The notes below the pieces were generated by a model that did no database searches, had not been told where the DNA came from, and was given only the letters and a program-made list of their open reading frames with translations. A DNA stretch of 61,633 bases from an uncultured Alphaproteobacteria bacterium (GTDB taxonomy: Bacteria; Pseudomonadota; Alphaproteobacteria; Rhodobacterales; Rhodobacteraceae), in the NCBI GenBank assembly GCA_902560505.1, contig CACELY010000002.1:1-61633 (forward strand), in the 5' to 3' direction. Of the stretch, positions 43,044 through 52,332 are shown one piece after another (position 1 is the first letter of the stretch; each line of letters starts with the position of its first letter). The translations under genes and the position numbers were made by a program.

Positions 43044-44327
43044 ATGAATAAGAATATTTCTCTAAAAGAGTGGCAAACTCGGGCACAGAAGGTACTTCCA
43101 GGCGCTGGTTTCGGTAATTTCGACCCTAATATCAGTCTAAAAAGAGGTTTAGGTTCACGAGTGTGGGACGAAGATAACAAAGAATATATAGATTTTTTAA
43201 TTGGTTCGGGGCCAATGATACTAGGCCATGGAAATGAAGAAGTATTAGATGCTATACGAGCACAACTCTGTGAAGGTCTTACTTTTTTCACCAATAATTC
43301 AAAGGGAGTTGAGTTAGCTGAAGAAATTTGTAACGCAGTGAAATGTGCCGATCAGATTAGGTTTGTAAGCTCTGGTGGTGAAGCTGATATGTATGCGATG
43401 CGATTGGCAAGAGCACATACAGGTAGAAATAAAATCCTCAAGTTTGAGGGAGGGTATCATGGGATGAGTGGAGACTCACTGATGAGTCTTGCACCTAACA
43501 AAATGGTAAATTTTCCATTAGCAGTGCCGGATTCAGCGGGAATACCTGAAGCCGTTAGAGATGATATCTTAGTAGCACCATTCAACGATCCTCAAGTCGC
43601 TTCGGAAATAATGAATGAGTATATAGATCAAATTGCTGGGGTAATTGTAGAACCACTTCAAAGAATAATTCCGCCTATAAGAGGATTTTTAGAGCATCTA
43701 AGGGCTGAAACAAAAAGAATTGGTGCGCTTTTGATTTTTGACGAAATAGTAACTGGTTTTAGGTTGGCCTACGGAGGTGCACAAGAACTGTACGGCGTAG
43801 TGCCAGATTTATGCACGCTTGGGAAGATCATTGGAGGTGGCTTGCCTCTGGCGGCTATAGCCGGTGAAAAAGAAATTATGAATCATTTTGATAAAAATAT
43901 TGTTGGCGAAGAAAAGTTTACTTTCCAAATTGGTACCCTTAGTGGAAACCCATTGGCAGCAGTAGCTGGTTTAAAAACGATGGAGATACTTAGAAGAGAT
44001 GGTGCTTATAATAGGATAAGAGAAAACGGACAGTTTTTAATCGATAGCGTTACAAAACATCTTAAGAATAACAATATAGAGTTTCAAATTGTTGGTGATC
44101 CAACACTTTTCGATATAATTTTTTCTGAAACACCTGTTATTAATTACCGTGATACAAAGAAAAATAAGGCTGAATATTCAAAAACTTTCAATCAAATAGT
44201 TAGAGAACTCGGAATACTAAAAGCCGATGCCAAACTTTATACACACCTTGCGCTTACCGAAGAAGATCTTCAGAAAACCGATAGCGCATTTAAAAAAGCG
44301 GCTGAGGGCATTGCAGCAATATCCTAG
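43044..44327 (+). CDS. Class III aminotransferase (glutamate-1-semialdehyde aminomutase-like)
   Basis: A 427-residue PLP enzyme. It has GAGFGNFDPNISLKRGLGSRVWDEDNKEYIDFLIGSGPMILGHGNEEV at the N-terminus, VSSGGEADMYAMRLARAHTGRNKILKFEGGYHGMSGD (about 104-146), LLIFDEIVTGFR (Asp, about 230), and the PLP Lys in LCTLGKIIGGGLPLAAI (about 260-276). The GSAM-like start is common to many omega-amino acid:pyruvate transaminases. Given the nearby pyrimidine pathway, beta-alanine or 3-aminoisobutyrate would be natural substrates, but true GSA aminomutase is not excluded from motifs alone. Confidence 0.85.
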   Translation: MNKNISLKEWQTRAQKVLPGAGFGNFDPNISLKRGLGSRVWDEDNKEYIDFLIGSGPMILGHGNEEVLDAIRAQLCEGLTFFTNNSKGVELAEEICNAVKCADQIRFVSSGGEADMYAMRLARAHTGRNKILKFEGGYHGMSGDSLMSLAPNKMVNFPLAVPDSAGIPEAVRDDILVAPFNDPQVASEIMNEYIDQIAGVIVEPLQRIIPPIRGFLEHLRAETKRIGALLIFDEIVTGFRLAYGGAQELYGVVPDLCTLGKIIGGGLPLAAIAGEKEIMNHFDKNIVGEEKFTFQIGTLSGNPLAAVAGLKTMEILRRDGAYNRIRENGQFLIDSVTKHLKNNNIEFQIVGDPTLFDIIFSETPVINYRDTKKNKAEYSKTFNQIVRELGILKADAKLYTHLALTEEDLQKTDSAFKKAAEGIAAIS

Positions 44328-44342
44328 TTTAAACAAGAACAC

Positions 44343-45476
44343 ATGATCCCTTGCCAAAGACATCTTTTTGATATTCCTGAAGACGTCGCATATTTAAACA
44401 CTGCATACATGTCCCCCCTTTTGAACAGCGTTGTCACTGCCATAGATAGCGGAAGTCGTTTAAAAGCCAATCCATGGAAACTCAAGATAAGCAATTTTTT
44501 TGATGATATAGAAGAGGCTCGAAATTTATTTTCGAACCTTATGCATACAGTTGGAACCAATATAGCTATTATTCCCTCTGCTTCTTATGGGGTTCAGACT
44601 GCCGCAAAAAATTTACAGATTTCAGCGGGATCAAAAATACTTGTTCTATCTGATCAGTTTCCATCTAATGTCTATCCGTGGCGGCGTATAGCCAAGCAAA
44701 AAGGTGCTGAGATCAAAACTGTAAATGTCCCTGATGGTGAAGCAGCCACAGATCATATAATCGACGCTTTAGATGAACGGTTTAGCGTTTGCGCAACTGC
44801 TAATGTATTATGGACAAATGGATCATTAATAGATTTAGAAAAAGTGAAAGCAAAATGCTTGGAATGTAACACTGAGCTCGTTGTTGACCTTACCCAATCA
44901 GCAGGCGCTTTTGATATAGACCTTAGTAAAATAGATCCTGCTTTTGCAATTGTAGCAAATTATAAATGGATGCTTGGCCCCTACTCAACTGGATTTCTTT
45001 ATGTTTCCCCTAAATTCCATAATGGGGAGCCACTTGAAGAAGGTTGGATAACAAGAAAAAACAGTAAGGATTTTGCAAATCTCGTCGATTACCAGGATTA
45101 TTATGAACCTGGAGCAATCAGGTATGATATGGGGCAAAGATCAAATTTTTCTCTTATTCCCGGTGTGCTAGAGGCACTCCGTCAAATACAGAAATGGGGT
45201 ATACCCAACATTCAGAACACTCTCTATAACTCTAACCTTAATCTCTGTAAAAAGCTTAGCGATTTGGGGTTGCAAATTCCAAGACCTGAAAATAGAGGGC
45301 CTCATTTTATAGGTGCAAAACTTCCTTATAAAACTCCAAAAAACATTCTAGAAACTTTGGCAGAAAACAAAATATTTGTCTCTGAGAGAGGTGGCAATTT
45401 AAGAATTACACCTCACTTATGGAACAATACTAACGACTTTGAGCGATTTACGGAAATCTTGAGAAAAATATTATGA
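44343..45476 (+). CDS. Class V aminotransferase-fold protein
   Basis: A 377-residue fold-type I enzyme of the class V (cysteine desulfurase / isopenicillin N epimerase) group. LNTAYMSPLLNSVVTAIDSG is the family start, VVDLTQSAGAFDIDLSKIDPAF holds the PLP-binding Asp and Gln (about 180-200), and ANYKWMLGPYSTGFLYVSP has the PLP Lys (about 206-212). No conserved cysteine loop of NifS/IscS is seen, so desulfurase activity is unlikely. It follows the class III gene after 15 bases and probably shares a transcript; their joint role is unclear. Confidence 0.87.
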   Translation: MIPCQRHLFDIPEDVAYLNTAYMSPLLNSVVTAIDSGSRLKANPWKLKISNFFDDIEEARNLFSNLMHTVGTNIAIIPSASYGVQTAAKNLQISAGSKILVLSDQFPSNVYPWRRIAKQKGAEIKTVNVPDGEAATDHIIDALDERFSVCATANVLWTNGSLIDLEKVKAKCLECNTELVVDLTQSAGAFDIDLSKIDPAFAIVANYKWMLGPYSTGFLYVSPKFHNGEPLEEGWITRKNSKDFANLVDYQDYYEPGAIRYDMGQRSNFSLIPGVLEALRQIQKWGIPNIQNTLYNSNLNLCKKLSDLGLQIPRPENRGPHFIGAKLPYKTPKNILETLAENKIFVSERGGNLRITPHLWNNTNDFERFTEILRKIL

Positions 45477-45488
45477 AAATGATTTTGA

Positions 45489-46070
45489 TTACTCTAAATC
45501 GGTTTCCAAAATGCATCTTTGGTCATTATTTATCGGCGAGTTAACATATTTACTGACTGGGTGAGATTTTATTCTTTCCAATAAACTAGATGAGGAAACT
45601 TTTTGTTTATCTTTTAGCCAAAAAGATGTTTCCAGCCGGTCTAAAAACATCGGTTGTCTGTGGTGAATATTAGTCAAGCTTGGATGAGCGTTAATCGTGA
45701 CTATAGCTGCTCCAGAAGCATTTTTAATACCAGCAAAATAAAAAATTTCATTATCAGCATGAATAAATATTGGATGCTTTTCGCCCCTAGAGTTTTTTTG
45801 CCATTCAAACCAGCCATCGGCAATAAAGACGCAGGTTTCATAATCCTTAAAACTGGGTTTAATATCCAAGCTTTCATATTTGGCATTTATTAAATTCATG
45901 GGCTTTTTTGCCCAAATGGGAGAATAGCCCCACTCTAAAAAATCTGGCCTCATCTCCTGATTAAAAATTAATGTAGAGTGTGAGGGAGCAATATTATAAG
46001 ACGGTTCAATTAAAATATTATGAAAGTCTTTAACATCAGTAAAATTTGAAAGTACAAACCTTCCACACAT
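45489..46070 (-). CDS. SRAP-domain protein (YedK/HMCES family)
   Basis: A 193-residue SOS-response-associated peptidase-type protein. It starts MCGRFVLSN with the conserved Cys2 that forms a thiazolidine crosslink with abasic sites, has YNIAPSH (Asn), ADGWFEWQ (catalytic Glu, about 102-108) and the INAHPSLTNIHHRQPMFL segment (His and Arg, about 144-160). It shields abasic sites in single-stranded DNA. It is somewhat shorter than YedK (222). It lies convergent to the class V gene, with 12 bases between stops. Confidence 0.93.
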   Translation of the reverse strand: MCGRFVLSNFTDVKDFHNILIEPSYNIAPSHSTLIFNQEMRPDFLEWGYSPIWAKKPMNLINAKYESLDIKPSFKDYETCVFIADGWFEWQKNSRGEKHPIFIHADNEIFYFAGIKNASGAAIVTINAHPSLTNIHHRQPMFLDRLETSFWLKDKQKVSSSSLLERIKSHPVSKYVNSPINNDQRCILETDLE

Positions 46071-46139
46071 TTTTACCCCTAATATTAATCTTTGACCATT
46101 TGTGTAAAAGAGAATAACAACAAAGCAGAAAGAAAATAA

Positions 46140-47021
46140 ATGAAAAATTTACAGGCAATTTTTTGGATGGTGGTTACTACACTGCTGTTTGCAATTGTTA
46201 CAGGCATAGTAAGATATATCGGCAGTGATATTCCCGCACCTGTAGCTGCATTTATTCGATACATAATTAGTACAATATTCTTTATCCCATTAATAGTAAG
46301 AATGTTCATTTTAGAACGAAATAGAAGGAATAGACGGGTTTATTGGTCTAGAGGTTTAGCTCACGGTTTTGGAGTTATTCTTTGGTTTTTTGCGATGGCA
46401 CGAATCCCAGTCTCTGAGGTTACGGCAATAGGCTATATAACTCCAATTTTTGTTTCAATAGCTGCATTTATTTTTTTAAAGGAAACCTTTTCTATTAGTA
46501 TTATTGGTGCATTAGCTATTTGTATGATAGGCATGATTATAATTATAAGACCTACAACTGGTGGTATAGCGACAGGTCAATTGTCGATGATAATTGCTAC
46601 ACTGTTTTTTGCTGCATCATATATATTGGCAAAAAAATTATCAGAAACAGAGAGCACTTTAGAAATTCTTGTCGCACTGAATTTCGTCGTGACCCTTACA
46701 TTAGCTCCATTTGCAATAGCTTTTTGGGTAACTCCAAGCCTTCAAGAAGTATTATTTTTGGGTGTTGTGGCTTTGTTTGCAACTGCCGGACATTTCACAA
46801 TGACAATTGCCTTAAAGCTGGCTCCTATTACAATTACTCAACCTATCTCCTATGTCCAAATAGTTTGGGCATCCGGTATAGGATTTATTTTCTTTGGAGA
46901 GACAATTAGCTTATGGTTCACTTTGGGCGCTGCGTTAATCATACTATCATCATTGTATGTAACTTACACCTCCTATGGCAGTCAGAATAAGAATTTAAGT
47001 AGCCTTACAGGCAAAAACTAA
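46140..47021 (+). CDS. DMT/EamA-family transporter
   Basis: A 293-residue membrane protein with ten hydrophobic helices. First repeat: AIFWMVVTTLLFAIVTGIVRYIGSDIPAPVAAFIRYIISTIFFIPLIV, with HGFGVILWFFAMARIPVSEVTAIGYITPIFVSIAAFIFLKE at the crossing. Second repeat: GQLSMIIATLFFAASYILAKKLSETE to APITITQPISYVQIVWASGIGFIFFGETIS. It resembles RhaT/RarD-type drug-metabolite carriers. Substrate unknown. It is divergently placed from SRAP across 69 bases with no strong Shine-Dalgarno sequence. Confidence 0.88.
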   Translation: MKNLQAIFWMVVTTLLFAIVTGIVRYIGSDIPAPVAAFIRYIISTIFFIPLIVRMFILERNRRNRRVYWSRGLAHGFGVILWFFAMARIPVSEVTAIGYITPIFVSIAAFIFLKETFSISIIGALAICMIGMIIIIRPTTGGIATGQLSMIIATLFFAASYILAKKLSETESTLEILVALNFVVTLTLAPFAIAFWVTPSLQEVLFLGVVALFATAGHFTMTIALKLAPITITQPISYVQIVWASGIGFIFFGETISLWFTLGAALIILSSLYVTYTSYGSQNKNLSSLTGKN

Positions 47022-47074
47022 ACTTTGTATGAGTTAACATCGCTTTTATCATTAAGACGGGTTATGATTACTTG

Positions 47075-47893
47075 ATGAAAAATTCTAATAAAATTCTTTA
47101 TTCAGTTAGTGGCAACATAGCTATACTCACTATAAATAGACCAGAAAGACGCAATGCTCTTGATGCAGAAACTTTAGAACAGATTAATATTCTACTAGAC
47201 AGAGCAGAAAATGATGAAAAGGTTCGGGTTATATTAATTACCGGTCAAGGCGATACCTTTTCTTCCGGATTTGATTTGAAAGATCAAATGGAAAAAGCTC
47301 CTAAAGGTAAGGAATGGAAGTCAATCCTTGAATTAGACCACCGAACTATCATGCGTTTTTGGAATAGCCCAAAGCCAACAATAGCGGCAGTAAAGGGAGC
47401 ATGTTTGGCCGGCGCATTTGAACTATCTCTTGCTTGTGATTTTACAATTTGTTCGAAAGACTCCTTTTTCGGTGAGCCTGAACTAAAGTTCGGAGCGGGA
47501 ATAGTTACAATGCTATTGCCCTGGGTAATCGGCATGAAAGCAGCAAAAGCAATAATTCTATTAGGGAAAGACGATATATCAGCATCCACAGCTCTAGAAT
47601 TAGGAATTGTTACCGAGATAACCGAAAATGATCAGGTATTGGGAAGGTCGTTGCAAATTGCAAAACATATCTCAGTTATTGATCCCACATTAGTCAAAAG
47701 AACGAAAAAGGCTATTAACCAAAGTTTTGAGACTGCAGGAATTCATGAATCTTTGGAAAATAGTCTTGAGATAGATTACCAGATCGAATCCCAGGGATCG
47801 CCAGACAAAAAAAGTTTTATGGAAATAGCGAGAAGAGAAGGAATGCGAGAAGCTATAAAGTTTAGAGACAAACGTTTTTCGATAAATGAATAA
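47075..47893 (+). CDS. Enoyl-CoA hydratase/isomerase family protein
   Basis: A 272-residue crotonase-fold enzyme. It has LTINRPERRNALDAETLEQI (about 18-37), GQGDTFSSGFDLKDQ (oxyanion strand, about 58-72), KPTIAAVKGACLAGAFELSLACDFTICSKDSFFGEPELKFGAG (about 107-150), where the second segment has a Glu-Pro-Glu that may carry the acid/base residues. Substrate unknown; only a general CoA-ester hydratase or isomerase role is supported. ATG at 47075 chosen over TTG one codon earlier. It overlaps the following MFS gene by 8 bases, linking it to transport. Confidence 0.9.
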   Translation: MKNSNKILYSVSGNIAILTINRPERRNALDAETLEQINILLDRAENDEKVRVILITGQGDTFSSGFDLKDQMEKAPKGKEWKSILELDHRTIMRFWNSPKPTIAAVKGACLAGAFELSLACDFTICSKDSFFGEPELKFGAGIVTMLLPWVIGMKAAKAIILLGKDDISASTALELGIVTEITENDQVLGRSLQIAKHISVIDPTLVKRTKKAINQSFETAGIHESLENSLEIDYQIESQGSPDKKSFMEIARREGMREAIKFRDKRFSINE

Positions 47894-49073
47894 TCCTATT
47901 TTACTAATAGTGGTAGCCCAAATGTTTGGTACTTCGTTATGGTTCAGCACCAATGGTGTATTGAAACAGATCGAACGAATATGGTTGCTTTCAACTAGTG
48001 ATCTAGGTTTGTTAACAAATTCTGTTCAATTTGGTTTTATTGTTGGCACACTACTCTTTTCAGTAACTGGATTCGCAGACAAGTTTAAACCATCACGAAT
48101 TGTAATGCTTTGCTGTTTCTTAGGGGCAACATCCAATGCTTTAATCGTATTTGAAGAAATCTCTTTTACATTAGTTATTTTTTCTCGATTAGTTGTTGGG
48201 GTAGCGCTAGCAGGAATATACCCAATTGGCATGAAACTAATTATTAGTTGGAACCCTCAGAAGGCGCCCAACACGTTAGGGCTCCTTGTAGGCATGTTAG
48301 TCCTAGGTTCATCTTTACCATATCTTATAAGAGCTTTAGGTATTTCATTTGATTGGCAATATTCCGTTATACTTACTTCTGGGCTATGCTACATTGCAGG
48401 AATTACAATATATCTCATGGGTGACGGACCTCATTTAGTAATAAGCAAAAAACCTTCTTTTCGACTATTAGACCAATTCAGCGAGCTGTTAAAAAACAGA
48501 AAATATATAGCTTCTGCAGTTGGCTACTTTGGACACATGTGGGAGTTATATGCTTTTTGGACTTGTGTTCCAATTCTAATAGCGATATCAGTGTCACAGC
48601 ATCAAATTCATAATCAAGAGTTTGTTGTTTCATTGTTAAGCTTCCTAATTATTGGATTAGGTTTTATAAGTTGTGTCTTGGGTGGAATTTTAGCAAAATC
48701 TTTAAATAGCAGCAGAGTTGCCTCACTATCGCTTGCCTTTAGTTTTTCCATATGCTTAATTTATCCACTGCTAGGCAATCATAGCTTTTTTCTTGATCTA
48801 TGTTTACTGATGCTATGGGGATTTTTCGTTATTTCTGACTCACCTCAATTTTCGGCTATTTCTGCAGGTGTTTGTCCGCAACATTTAGTTGGAACCGCTT
48901 TAACTACCCAGAATTGTGTTGGCTTCTCGATCAGTATGATAACCATTTTTCTTACCACTCAATTTCATGAATCTCTTGGCCTGTATTTTGTATGGATCTT
49001 ATTGCCTGGACCGGTCTTAGGTTTAATATTCTTCTCTCGTCAATTTGGATTTTTTAGACTAAAAACGTACTAA
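47886..49073 (+). CDS. MFS transporter
   Basis: A 395-residue protein with about twelve membrane helices. MFGTSLWFSTNGVLKQIERIW and TNSVQFGFIVGTLLFSVTGFADKFKPSRIVML contain the inter-helix 2-3 motif (GxxaDr.. variant, FADKFKPSR) of the major facilitator superfamily; RLVVGVALAGIYPIGMKLIISW is helix 4-5. The start lies inside the enoyl-CoA hydratase stop (overlap of 8 bases). It resembles nitrate/cyanate-type NreB or sugar/acid MFS proteins, cargo unknown. It faces the cyclic-nucleotide-binding gene, with stops 15 bases apart. Confidence 0.9.
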   Translation: MNNPILLIVVAQMFGTSLWFSTNGVLKQIERIWLLSTSDLGLLTNSVQFGFIVGTLLFSVTGFADKFKPSRIVMLCCFLGATSNALIVFEEISFTLVIFSRLVVGVALAGIYPIGMKLIISWNPQKAPNTLGLLVGMLVLGSSLPYLIRALGISFDWQYSVILTSGLCYIAGITIYLMGDGPHLVISKKPSFRLLDQFSELLKNRKYIASAVGYFGHMWELYAFWTCVPILIAISVSQHQIHNQEFVVSLLSFLIIGLGFISCVLGGILAKSLNSSRVASLSLAFSFSICLIYPLLGNHSFFLDLCLLMLWGFFVISDSPQFSAISAGVCPQHLVGTALTTQNCVGFSISMITIFLTTQFHESLGLYFVWILLPGPVLGLIFFSRQFGFFRLKTY

Positions 49074-49088
49074 ATATCTCAAACTCAG

Positions 49089-49466
49089 TCACAGTGAGCC
49101 GAAATTTTCGCTATTAGAAAGTGCTTGCCTAAAAAGCAATCTGATAAAGGGGTCGAGGGTAGACAATTTCTTATCAAGAGTAGCTTTTGGTATAATTAAC
49201 GCGGATGACTTTTCCAAAGCCTTAGCTGTAAATAGTCGTACGTTATTTCCTAATATAGAATTCCAAACCCCAAAGACCTGCATAGCGTTAATAGTTTGTT
49301 TTTCAGCTAGTTTTCCATCGCTAGTATTCTTAAAGAGCTGCACTTTGCCTAGCGACAAAATATACCCATCACCGAGAGGCTCGCCCTCTTCATAGATTAT
49401 CTGGTCTTTTTGGATAGTTATGGAAGAAAGCACGTTTTTTAGTTGTTCAACAGCATTTAAATCCAT
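49089..49466 (-). CDS. Cyclic-nucleotide-binding-domain protein
   Basis: A 125-residue protein consisting of a single cNMP-binding fold: MDLNAVEQLKNVLSSITIQKDQIIYEEGEPLGDGYILSLGKVQLFKNTSDGKLAEKQTINAMQVFGVWNSILGNNVRLFTAKALEKSSALIIPKATL. The phosphate-binding cassette Arg is not clearly kept, so ligand binding is uncertain. No DNA-binding helix-turn-helix follows, so this is not a Crp-type regulator. The ATG at 49466 is preferred; the 21 codons before it are not family-like. It lies 3 bases from the DMT gene stop upstream on the same strand. Confidence 0.8.
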   Translation of the reverse strand: MDLNAVEQLKNVLSSITIQKDQIIYEEGEPLGDGYILSLGKVQLFKNTSDGKLAEKQTINAMQVFGVWNSILGNNVRLFTAKALEKSSALIIPKATLDKKLSTLDPFIRLLFRQALSNSENFGSL

Positions 49467-49531
49467 TTTGGGAGTCCATAAAAATGCAAACGTAGATATT
49501 GTTGTATTTAAAATTTCAAAAGTCAACAAGT

Positions 49532-50479
49532 TTACGTAAGGGAAACTTTTGTACCTATTTTATTTCGTTTATGCTCCCGAAAAAATAAAGCCCATCCTCC
49601 AAGTATTATTAAAATAATCCCTGCTAAAGATAAGTAATCTGGAATATTACCAAAAAAGAAATATCCATTTATTATAGCTAAAATTAACAAAACATACTCC
49701 GTCGGCCCATTGGTAATTGGAGACCCAACTTGGTAAGCATGTATCAACGAGGTCATACCGAGGGTCCCAAAAATTGATAATATAGCTAATGAAATTAAAA
49801 TATTATAGTTATCAAATTTTATCGAACCAAATATAAATCTCCACTCCTGTTTATCCATTATGTCTAACGGAAACACTAAAATAATAGTATAAGTAATAAC
49901 TGAAAGAAGAAGGCTGACAGAATACTGCTGAAATGCTTGAAGAAATGCATTTTCATTTTCTTTGGTATATTTAGAAATCACCATCGCAACAGCATAAGAA
50001 AACGCAGTGAATAAAGGAGCTAACATAAAAAAGCTGAATTCAGATTCCTTAAAAGGCTTCACTATAAGAAAAACCCCAATGAAACCAAGAACTATGATCA
50101 AAACTCTAATAAGGCCTATTCTCTCTGATAAAACTAAAGCAGATAAAATAGTAATGAAAAACGGCGCAGCAAAGAATAGAGCCGTCACCGTGGAAAGTGA
50201 CAGTTTTTCTAAACTTATAAAAAATATAAAGAATCCAAAATGCATTAACACACACCTGATTAATGTTAACTTGGGATAAACTGGGATTACTCCAATTTTA
50301 TAATTTAGACACTTTAGGCAAGTCAAAGTTACCATTACACCAACAAATGCTCGCGTTATAAAGAGCTGAAATATAGTTGTTTCATTAGCTATCATTTTGA
50401 CAGCTAAATCGTGAAAGCTGTAAATTAGCATACCAATAACAATGAAGATCATTCCTATTTGATTATTGTTTGCTCTCAT
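49532..50479 (-). CDS. DMT/EamA-family transporter
   Basis: A 315-residue, ten-helix drug/metabolite transporter. IGMIFIVIGMLIYSFHDLAVKMIANETTIFQLFITRAFVGVMVTL opens the first repeat, LSTVTALFFAAPFFITILSALVLSERIGLIRVLIIVLGFIGVFLIV closes it, and the second ends SPITNGPTEYVLLILAIINGYFFFGNIPDYLSLAGIILIILGGWALFF. Residue pattern is of the S-adenosylmethionine/RarD-like EamA group. The cNMP-binding gene begins 66 bases downstream on the same strand. Substrate unknown. Confidence 0.88.
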   Translation of the reverse strand: MRANNNQIGMIFIVIGMLIYSFHDLAVKMIANETTIFQLFITRAFVGVMVTLTCLKCLNYKIGVIPVYPKLTLIRCVLMHFGFFIFFISLEKLSLSTVTALFFAAPFFITILSALVLSERIGLIRVLIIVLGFIGVFLIVKPFKESEFSFFMLAPLFTAFSYAVAMVISKYTKENENAFLQAFQQYSVSLLLSVITYTIILVFPLDIMDKQEWRFIFGSIKFDNYNILISLAILSIFGTLGMTSLIHAYQVGSPITNGPTEYVLLILAIINGYFFFGNIPDYLSLAGIILIILGGWALFFREHKRNKIGTKVSLT

Positions 50480-50544
50480 ATATGGCCAGTAGTTTTAAAT
50501 GTCCGATTATACGGTTAATGCGACGATAATCTATTCAAAAACGC

Positions 50545-50838
50545 TTATTTTAGTCTAACAGTGTAAGAAAAAGAAAAGTTACTTCCGGAAGTAGTCGGCA
50601 GAGCGGTAGAAGCATTTAATGACGAATTCAACCTGTTTCGTTGGTCTAATTTATTTAAGTCTCTCTTGTTTTCCATACATAATTTATGCGCGTTCGTATC
50701 TAATTGAAACCCCGCTCTCTGGCATTCGGCCGAAAACGTGTTTTCTAACTGTGCATTATATTCTTCGTTGCTCATACACCCTACCATTCCAATAAAGAAC
50801 ATAAGTGCAAGTTGTAATAATATGGCAACTTTAGTCAT
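50545..50838 (-). CDS. Small lipoprotein
   Basis: A 97-residue protein. The N-terminus (MTKVAILLQLALMFFIGMVGC) is a lipoprotein signal with the lipobox MVGC at about 18-21. The mature part of 76 residues has a helical, charged stretch and two further cysteines (SAECQRAG and HKLCMENK), which could be a disulfide, and a serine-rich tail. The ATG is within the 4-base overlap with the upstream methyltransferase stop, so the two are coupled, though not obviously related in function. Family unknown. Confidence 0.72.
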   Translation of the reverse strand: MTKVAILLQLALMFFIGMVGCMSNEEYNAQLENTFSAECQRAGFQLDTNAHKLCMENKRDLNKLDQRNRLNSSLNASTALPTTSGSNFSFSYTVRLK

Positions 50839-51434
50839 CTTATCTTTTCGCAAAAAAAACCCATCCAATTTTCTTTCTCGCCAGCCAAACCAATACTAGC
50901 ACCCTCGGAAAAAGTTTTAGTTCGAAAGCTTGCTTTTTCAAGAAGTTTTTCTACTTCGCCCTTTTCATAGTAGCTGTAAAACCTACCTAACTTGTCACGA
51001 CTTTCGCCCACGCCTCGTTTAAGGCTAAAAAATAGAATTCCCTCTTTTTTGAGAGCAAAAAATAATTGCCTCAAGATATCAATAAAACTATTCTTTTTTA
51101 TATGAAGCAAACTAAAGTTAGCCCAAATTGCATCATAAAAATCATACTCATCTATTTCATCAAAAGATATTTGTTTTGGCTTAATTTTCAATAAGATTTC
51201 TGCCACCTTTACCATCTCGAGAGAAGCATCAACAGGAAAAGGTGTAAAGCCATTTTTCAAAAGCTCAAGTGATGCAGTTCCGGTGCCACAACCAAGATCA
51301 AGTACCTTTCCATCTCTTTCTATCATTTTCATAAAATTATCTAAGTTTGCATCTTTCAGCTCTTTTGATATTAGTTTTTCATATTCCGAAATGCACTTGT
51401 CATATACATCTAAAGTTTCTTGATCAACACTCAT
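50835..51434 (-). CDS. SAM-dependent methyltransferase
   Basis: A 199-residue class I methyltransferase. VLDLGCGTGTASLELLKNGFTPFPVDASLEMVKVAE (about 48-83) is motif I plus the acidic loop; YDAIWANFSLLHIKKNSFIDILRQLFFALKKEGILFFSLKRG is motif II-III. A small size and no extra domains make it a general methyltransferase; the target is unknown. ATG at 51434 chosen; a TTG three codons earlier overlaps the carbonic anhydrase stop (TTGA) and is the alternative. Downstream it overlaps the small lipoprotein gene. Confidence 0.88.
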   Translation of the reverse strand: MSVDQETLDVYDKCISEYEKLISKELKDANLDNFMKMIERDGKVLDLGCGTGTASLELLKNGFTPFPVDASLEMVKVAEILLKIKPKQISFDEIDEYDFYDAIWANFSLLHIKKNSFIDILRQLFFALKKEGILFFSLKRGVGESRDKLGRFYSYYEKGEVEKLLEKASFRTKTFSEGASIGLAGEKENWMGFFCEKIR

Positions 51435-51439
51435 TAAAT

Positions 51440-52081
51440 TCAAAAATCCATGGGTATAAAAGAGTCAGACCCTTGAGCCTTTTTCCATAACATTACTGAT
51501 TTGAAATCTAGCCACCATGCATGGATTTCTAAAGAGTTTCTACTTACTGCATTTTTAAGCCAAGGGTAAGTAAGCAAGTTATTATAGGAATATAGTACGA
51601 CCGCCCTCTCTGAATTAACCTCAATATTTGCGTCATTATGATCAAAGTTTATTTTTGATAAAGCCGGTTTTGCAATATCAACCCAGTTTTTGATTAAATC
51701 GGTCGGATTATCTATAGCCTCCCCTTCTTTATCATTATTAATGCTTTTACATAGGGCTGCAACGCCTCCGCAGTGAGCATGCCCCATTACAATAATATCT
51801 TTTACCCTTAAAATCTTTACAGCGTATTCTAATGCTGAGCCAATGCTTACATTATCTTTTGATGTGAATGGAGGTACCAGATTTGCTACATTTCTAACAA
51901 CAAATAAGTCACCTGGCCCGGTACCAAACAGAATAGATGGTTCTACACGGGAGTCAGAACAGCAAATGACCATCGTTTCGGGTGACTGGCCTTTTTCAGC
52001 TAGCTGTTGAAGAACTTGACTCCTTTTTTCAAAATAGGACTCTCGAAAATTTTTAAACCCATTGACCAGTTCTTTAACCAT
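51440..52081 (-). CDS. Beta-class carbonic anhydrase
   Basis: A 213-residue beta-carbonic anhydrase. The zinc ligands are CCSDSRVEPS (Cys, Asp-Arg pair, about 40-49) and GHAHCGGV (His and Cys, about 100-107); VVRNVANLVPPF is the conserved strand. The end (NSLEIHAWWLDFKSVMLW) is typical. It interconverts CO2 and bicarbonate in the cytosol. It leads the methyltransferase gene in a short operon. The gap upstream (52082-52332, 251 bases) is AT-rich and I see no gene in it, only possible promoter sequence for the divergent pair. Confidence 0.95.
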   Translation of the reverse strand: MVKELVNGFKNFRESYFEKRSQVLQQLAEKGQSPETMVICCSDSRVEPSILFGTGPGDLFVVRNVANLVPPFTSKDNVSIGSALEYAVKILRVKDIIVMGHAHCGGVAALCKSINNDKEGEAIDNPTDLIKNWVDIAKPALSKINFDHNDANIEVNSERAVVLYSYNNLLTYPWLKNAVSRNSLEIHAWWLDFKSVMLWKKAQGSDSFIPMDF

Positions 52082-52332
52082 TTAATAAAAATCTCCTTAT
52101 CCCGCTTCAATTTGTTGAACTCTAATTTTAATTTAAGTTTTATTGGTTTTCTTTATTTGGTGCAATTCTATTTGACATTTATAGATTTTGAAGACATACA
52201 AACTTTCATTATCTAACACGTCGGGAAAAATAAAAAACGAATGATATATAGTAATTTTTCAGTATCCTGAGTTACACGTGACTTTGACTACTTCTGATGA
52301 AATTAAAAATAGTTCACCAAGGGCATGAGTAA

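Noticed and set aside
52082-52332. Possible small gene or ncRNA in the gap between carbonic anhydrase and SCO1
   Set aside because: AT-rich with no ORF having a ribosome binding site and no strong hairpin; probably just divergent promoters.
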